Part shown: in pieces, positions 15,072 to 17,583 of the stretch
Numbering within the stretch: the first letter of the stretch is position 1
Layout of the letters: every line of letters starts with the position of its first letter
DNA from: Deinococcus aquiradiocola
GTDB lineage: Bacteria > Deinococcota > Deinococci > Deinococcales > Deinococcaceae
Length of the DNA stretch: 17,583 nucleotides
Assembly: GCF_014646915.1 (NCBI RefSeq)
Contig: NZ_BMOE01000026.1
Coordinates: forward strand, 1 to 17,583
Reading direction: 5' to 3'
Made by a program: the position numbers and the translations under genes
Notes under the pieces: model-generated
What the model was told of the DNA's origin: nothing
Seen by the model: the letters and a program-made list of their open reading frames with translations, nothing else
The model's database searches: none

Positions 15072-15445
15072 GGGCGTCCCCGCCGGACACCGACGCGCCC
15101 GCCGGAGTCCACGGTGAGGGTGAAGGGGTGCAGGTCGCCCTGCGGGACGGGCGCCGCACGGCCGGTCCTGCGGGTGCTCAGGTGATCGCCCCGCGGCGGA
15201 CGACACGCCACCCCGACAGGGAAGCGGGCGAAAGAAGTGTTCGCGCAGGAGCCGCACGCCCGCCCGGTCGGCTTCCTGTGCGCGGGCGTGCCCGTCCCGG
15301 CGAGGGGCACGCCGTCCCGGCCGGGCGCCCCTCCCCCACCCGGGAGGATGTCCGCGCGCACCCGGGCGACCCGCCGGCACGGGGGAGCGCCGGCCTGCAC
15401 GGTGAGCCGGAACACGCGGGGGGCGCGCGTCATGACGACCGTCAC
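15068..15445 (-). CDS. 125-aa hypothetical protein with a CxxC motif
   Basis: High third-position G/C supports coding. The start is the GTG at 15445, overlapping the upstream stop (GTGA); an ATG at 15433 is an alternative four codons in. The N-terminal part (RVFRLTVQAGAPPCRRVARV) looks like beta strands and the middle is Gly/Pro-rich. Cys64, Cys67 and Cys81 in ACGSCANTSFARFPVGVACR could bind a metal such as zinc together with Cys23 or a histidine. The C-terminus has LHPFTLTVDSGGRVGVRRG, again strand-like. No family is recognised. Probably a small accessory protein of the same mobile replicon. Confidence 0.6.
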   Translation of the reverse strand: MTVVMTRAPRVFRLTVQAGAPPCRRVARVRADILPGGGGAPGRDGVPLAGTGTPAHRKPTGRACGSCANTSFARFPVGVACRPPRGDHLSTRRTGRAAPVPQGDLHPFTLTVDSGGRVGVRRGRP

Positions 15446-15636
15446 CCGCGCCCCCCGCGTCGCGCGAGGACCGGCAGCAGGATCGCCCCGACGCCAGCCG
15501 CCGCCATCCACAGCACGACCGGCAGAACGCCGCAGCGCGCGGGATCCACGGCCGCCCACCACGCCGACCGGAACGCGAGGACCGCGCAGGAGATCACGGT
15601 CGTGCGGGCCGTCACCCCGAGCGTCAGGCGGGGCAT
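15442..15636 (-). CDS. 64-aa small membrane protein
   Basis: Short protein with two likely membrane helices, about 12-30 (TTVISCAVLAFRSAWWAAV) and 36-58 (GVLPVVLWMAAAGVGAILLP and on), ending in a basic tail RRGGRG. The ATG at 15636 shares its A with the preceding stop (TGATG), and the stop overlaps the next GTG (GTGA). No family is recognised. A two-helix protein in an early operon could be a membrane anchor or a host-interaction protein. It is not placed with lysis genes, so a holin role is unlikely. Confidence 0.6.
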   Translation of the reverse strand: MPRLTLGVTARTTVISCAVLAFRSAWWAAVDPARCGVLPVVLWMAAAGVGAILLPVLARRGGRG

Positions 15637-16268
15637 CAGCGCCTCCCGTTCATGGCCTCGTCCAGCTGCCAGCAGAACACGACGTCCTCCTCGTCGTGCG
15701 CCCCGCCGATCATGGGCCCGCTGAAGACGCAGTCGGAGCACGGGTCGTCCCGCTCGCCAGCCCGCCAGCAGCCGAAGGCGGCGTCCTGTCCCGCGAGCGG
15801 GTCCGGCAGGGTCGGCCGGTCCAGGTGTGCCTGCAGTTCCTGCAGCAGGGCGCGCTGCTGCTCGCGCGTCAGGACGACGGTCATAGACACCGCGGTGTCT
15901 ACGCGGGTGACACGCACCCCGATCAGGGTGGGGTCCGCGTCCACGGGGATCAGGGTCACGGGATCCTCCACGTCGCGGGGGGCGGTGATCTCCGGGCGAG
16001 GTTCGTGGAAGGTGCCGACCACCACGCCGGACAGGCACTCGGCCGGGGGAACGGTGACCCGCTGCAGTGGCACACCCACGGGGCGAACGGGCGGCAGGCA
16101 CACCTCTCCCCCCTCGGTCGGCCGGACGAGCGTCTCGCGCGGCATGCGCTCGCACACGGCGATGGCTGGCCCGCTGAATGTCCCCTGCCGCGTGAGCGGG
16201 GCGGGCGTGCCCACCGGCTGCGGTTCCGGGCAGGGCGTACGTTTGTCGTTCGGGTTTCCTCGAGTCAT
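15636..16268 (-). CDS. 210-aa cysteine-rich hypothetical protein, first gene of the operon
   Basis: Soluble protein with eight cysteines: 13, 39, 57, 78, 167, 177, 180 and 199. The C-terminal set includes CSDC (177-180) and may form a metal site. FSGP occurs twice, at 31-34 (before PAIAVCERM) and 182-185 (before MIGGAH), hinting at a duplicated module near each end. A central part (100-150) has beta strands and an amphipathic helix (REQQRALLQELQAHLD). The ATG at 16268 is chosen over an upstream TTG at 16283 because AAAGGAG at 16274-16280 lies five bases before it. No family is recognised. As first gene behind the leftward promoter it would be made earliest. Confidence 0.65.
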   Translation of the reverse strand: MTRGNPNDKRTPCPEPQPVGTPAPLTRQGTFSGPAIAVCERMPRETLVRPTEGGEVCLPPVRPVGVPLQRVTVPPAECLSGVVVGTFHEPRPEITAPRDVEDPVTLIPVDADPTLIGVRVTRVDTAVSMTVVLTREQQRALLQELQAHLDRPTLPDPLAGQDAAFGCWRAGERDDPCSDCVFSGPMIGGAHDEEDVVFCWQLDEAMNGRR

Positions 16269-16273
16269 GACCA

Positions 16274-16280
16274 CTCCTTT
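16274..16280 (-). promoter_or_regulatory. ribosome binding site that sets the first operon start
   Basis: AAAGGAG on the minus strand is followed by TGGTC and the ATG at 16268. It overlaps the alternative TTG start region, which makes the shorter protein more likely. It is the only strong ribosome site in the operon; the downstream genes rely on overlaps. Confidence 0.8.
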
Positions 16281-16369
16281 CAATGCTCTGGATGCCCTCA
16301 GCTTTCACCTGAATGGGTTGTTCGGTTTGGCTCGTCACGTGGCACTGTGCTTCGGCTGCCACAATTAAG

Positions 16370-16387
16370 GTTGATTCATCTATCAAC
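16370..16387. promoter_or_regulatory. palindrome in the operon leader, possible operator
   Basis: GTTGAT (16370-16375) and ATCAAC (16382-16387) are exact inverses with a six-base spacer, a typical size for a dimeric HTH protein site. It lies in the roughly 300-nt untranslated leader of the leftward operon, about 100 bp before the first gene. Its sequence differs from the repeats at 16593-16656. Confidence 0.4.
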
Positions 16388-16575
16388 TAACTGTCGCAAA
16401 TGGACCGCACCAAGACAATGACTGCAAACCGACGCTGCGAAGCCAGGGTGGATCGAATTCCAAAATTGAGAGATTTACGAGGCCTTTCGTACCAAACGAC
16501 TGCCATGGCGAGATATTCGCCCGCCGCACACAGGCTCCCCCTCCCCACCCTCCTGTGGCGAACGTGCGCTCCCAG

Positions 16576-16605
16576 ATGATACTACTATCAATATTGGTGA
16601 GTCAA
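16576..16605 (-). promoter_or_regulatory. leftward sigma70-type promoter of the replication operon
   Basis: On the minus strand TTGACT (16605-16600, five of six to TTGACA) is followed after 18 bases by TATCAT (16581-16576, five of six to TATAAT). Transcription would begin near 16569 and leave a leader of about 300 nt before the ATG at 16268. No convincing gene was found in that leader. Confidence 0.5.
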
Positions 16606-16656
16606 TACTTGAATCATCTTAACTGGTGAGCATTGAAACTTGTATCTACACTGGTG
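16593..16656. promoter_or_regulatory. three spaced repeats between the divergent promoters, candidate operators
   Basis: ATTGGTGAG (16593-16601), ACTGGTGAG (16622-16630) and ACTGGTG (16650-16656) recur at 29- and 28-bp steps. The first covers the -35 box of the leftward promoter, and the last lies between the -35 and -10 of the rightward promoter. The middle one lies between the two promoters. A related GTATCTAC piece occurs at 16642 and 16682. The facing HTH protein is the obvious candidate ligand. Confidence 0.45.
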
Positions 16657-16662
16657 CATAGT
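16633..16662 (+). promoter_or_regulatory. rightward promoter of the HTH regulator
   Basis: TTGAAA (16633-16638) and CATAGT (16657-16662) are separated by 18 bases, with five and four matches to consensus. The predicted start of transcription falls at about 16669-16670, exactly at an in-frame ATG. A leaderless message with a 13-residue longer protein is therefore possible. Confidence 0.4.
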
Positions 16663-16708
16663 GTGAGCTATGTTGACTCCAGTATCTACGCGGTGCGAGG
16701 TTTCCCCC

Positions 16709-17188
16709 ATGGCCTTTGACCATCCAGCGACAGATCCTCGAGTCCTCGGTGAGCGGTTGAGAGCCTACATTCGTGCTTCGGGCAAAACCCAGGCGAAAGT
16801 CGCGGAAGAAATAGGTGCCGACCCTACCTACATCTCTCAGATGGTGAATGGGCGCGTGAACTGGATCAAGAGCGACTACTTCCCCGCTCTCGTCAAAATC
16901 CTTTCTATTAAAGAAGAGGACGTCAGGAGACTCAACCCAGCGGCGATCATCGAAGTTTCACAGCCAGCGGCGAAAACGTCGCGAGAGCGTAGTGATGTCA
17001 CGATCGCGGCCAGTCTTCTCGAAGCAGCCGAGCTGTACGGCCAGAGATTCCCTGATCTGCGAGATCAGGCGTGGCAAAACTATCTCCATTCCTTCCGGCC
17101 TCACGGTGCGATTGCCGACACTCCTGAAGAATGGTTGGATCTCTACAGAGACCTGATCAAGCATGGGATCACGCCCAGCAGAAATTAG
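16709..17188 (+). CDS. XRE-type helix-turn-helix transcriptional regulator
   Basis: 159-aa DNA-binding protein. The HTH lies at about 14-76: LGERLRAYIRASGKTQAKVA is followed by EEIGADPTYISQMVNGRVN, the classic Cro/C1-type pattern with Gln28 and the recognition helix around 38-47. The remaining 80 residues are helical and probably mediate dimerisation; no protease-like LexA domain is present. The ATG at 16709 has GAGG eight bases upstream (16697-16700). The ATG at 16670 would add 13 residues and could be used from a leaderless message. It faces the replication operon across a region with repeated sites, so it most likely represses that operon and itself, as a phage or plasmid copy-control repressor would. 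Confidence 0.85.
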   Translation: MAFDHPATDPRVLGERLRAYIRASGKTQAKVAEEIGADPTYISQMVNGRVNWIKSDYFPALVKILSIKEEDVRRLNPAAIIEVSQPAAKTSRERSDVTIAASLLEAAELYGQRFPDLRDQAWQNYLHSFRPHGAIADTPEEWLDLYRDLIKHGITPSRN

Positions 17189-17394
17189 TCATAATATCCC
17201 ACGAAAACTCTACCACTTTCTTTTTTCACTAGATTGATGCATTTCAAATCGCACATTCTATAAATTATTAGATCTGTTAAATTAATCACCCTCTGTAGAG
17301 GACATCTTTAATTTTTTGCTGTCCTAGACGCATTTAAACGTCATCGGTGGCGTGTCCCTCGACAGGCACGCAAAAAGGCGGTGTCCTAGGAGTT
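17189..17394. other. AT-rich stretch between the regulator and the transposase
   Basis: No gene is seen. From 17189 to about 17340 the sequence is strikingly AT-rich compared with the rest of the window. AGGACA (17299-17304) and TGTCCT (17320-17325) make a short inverted repeat, and TGTCCTAG recurs near 17382-17389. The left end of the insertion sequence must lie somewhere here, but I cannot identify its terminal inverted repeat without the right end. Confidence 0.5.
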
Positions 17395-17583
17395 GTGACC
17401 CTCCCCAGACCCGCCTCCCGACAGGCGAGCGAACTGACCGCTCAATTCAAAGCTCAGGTCCCTTCCCTCCGCATCGATACTCTTCAACGGGTCGTCGATC
17501 TCGTCCTCGCGATGGTGACTGCACAGAGCGTCAATCACCGTGATCTCGGTCCTCACCTCCCAGGAACAAGTTCTCCCGAAGCC
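17395..17583 (+). CDS. IS4-type transposase, N-terminal part cut by the right edge
   Basis: The frame is open from a GTG at 17395 to the end of the window, giving 63 residues that start VTLPRPASRQASELTAQF. The stretch RIDTLQRVVDLVLAMVTAQ and then SVNHRDLGPHLPGTSSPEA matches my recollection of the N-terminal region of IS4-family transposases that are abundant in Deinococcus. AGGAG lies just before the GTG. The DDE catalytic residues lie beyond the window, so intactness cannot be judged. The insertion sequence bounds the replication module on its right side. Confidence 0.75.
   Translation, partial: MTLPRPASRQASELTAQFKAQVPSLRIDTLQRVVDLVLAMVTAQSVNHRDLGPHLPGTSSPEA

Noticed and set aside
15237..16421. 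394-aa plus-strand open frame opposite the small operon genes
   Set aside because: Arg/Pro-rich low-complexity product. The minus-strand genes have overlapping starts and stops, a ribosome site and third-position bias, so this is a shadow.
16434..16470. tRNA-like piece (GGATCGAATTCC) as a possible attachment site
   Set aside because: The loop is six instead of seven bases, and no acceptor, D or anticodon arms could be built around it.
16387..16506. 39-aa minus-strand frame (MAVVWYERPRK...) in the operon leader
   Set aside because: No ribosome site, no codon bias and no recognisable domain. A leader peptide cannot be excluded but is not supported.
1..17583. CRISPR arrays, rRNA, tRNA and riboswitches
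   Set aside because: No regularly spaced identical repeats, no tRNA cloverleaf and no known riboswitch core were seen by eye on either strand.

Overview
The window looks like an accessory stretch of a high-GC Deinococcus-type genome. The reasons are strong G/C preference at third codon positions, start codons that are often GTG, a right-edge transposase of the IS4 type common in Deinococcus, and housekeeping and signalling genes of the kind found there. The organism call is an inference from style, not from a marker gene.

Left part (1-5200): the end of an unidentified gene enters from the left edge. A tightly packed three-gene ABC exporter operon follows (two ABC-2-type permeases and an ATPase, 117-2708, + strand). 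It converges on three leftward genes: a P-loop nucleotide kinase-like protein, a zinc cytidine/guanine-type deaminase and a SAM-dependent methyltransferase.

Middle (5198-9274): a leftward pair made of a secreted subtilisin-like lipoprotein protease and a large TPR + HD-GYP + GGDEF protein for cyclic-di-GMP turnover. Upstream of the protease, at 9.48-10.32 kb, is a scrambled region. A minus-strand and a plus-strand coding fragment with similar secreted beta-rich character meet head to head, and the plus one carries a frameshift at a run of six Gs. A NIPSNAP protein (10514-10834, +) and a nucleotidyltransferase (11185-11955, -) follow.

Right part (12053-17188): this is the most interesting block. 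Beyond a strong two-way terminator lies a leftward operon whose genes overlap at every junction: a 210-aa cysteine-rich protein, a 64-aa membrane protein, a 125-aa protein, an 87-aa protein, a 360-aa winged-helix protein and a DnaB-type helicase. Facing it is a rightward XRE-type HTH regulator. The divergent region between them holds two good promoter matches and three spaced repeats. The layout resembles a temperate-phage early region.

The 360-aa gene contains, inside its coding sequence, three palindromic repeats of the form TGAAAC-N-GTTTCA followed by an AT-rich perfect 15-bp inverted repeat. The order is DNA-binding domain, iterons, AT-rich palindrome, C-terminal domain, with a helicase gene next. 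This matches the lambda O/P plan, so I infer a replication origin embedded in its own initiator gene. No integrase, attachment site or structural phage gene is visible, so prophage, phage-plasmid and integrated plasmid all remain possible. After the regulator the sequence becomes AT-rich and then runs into the start of an IS4-type transposase cut by the right edge.
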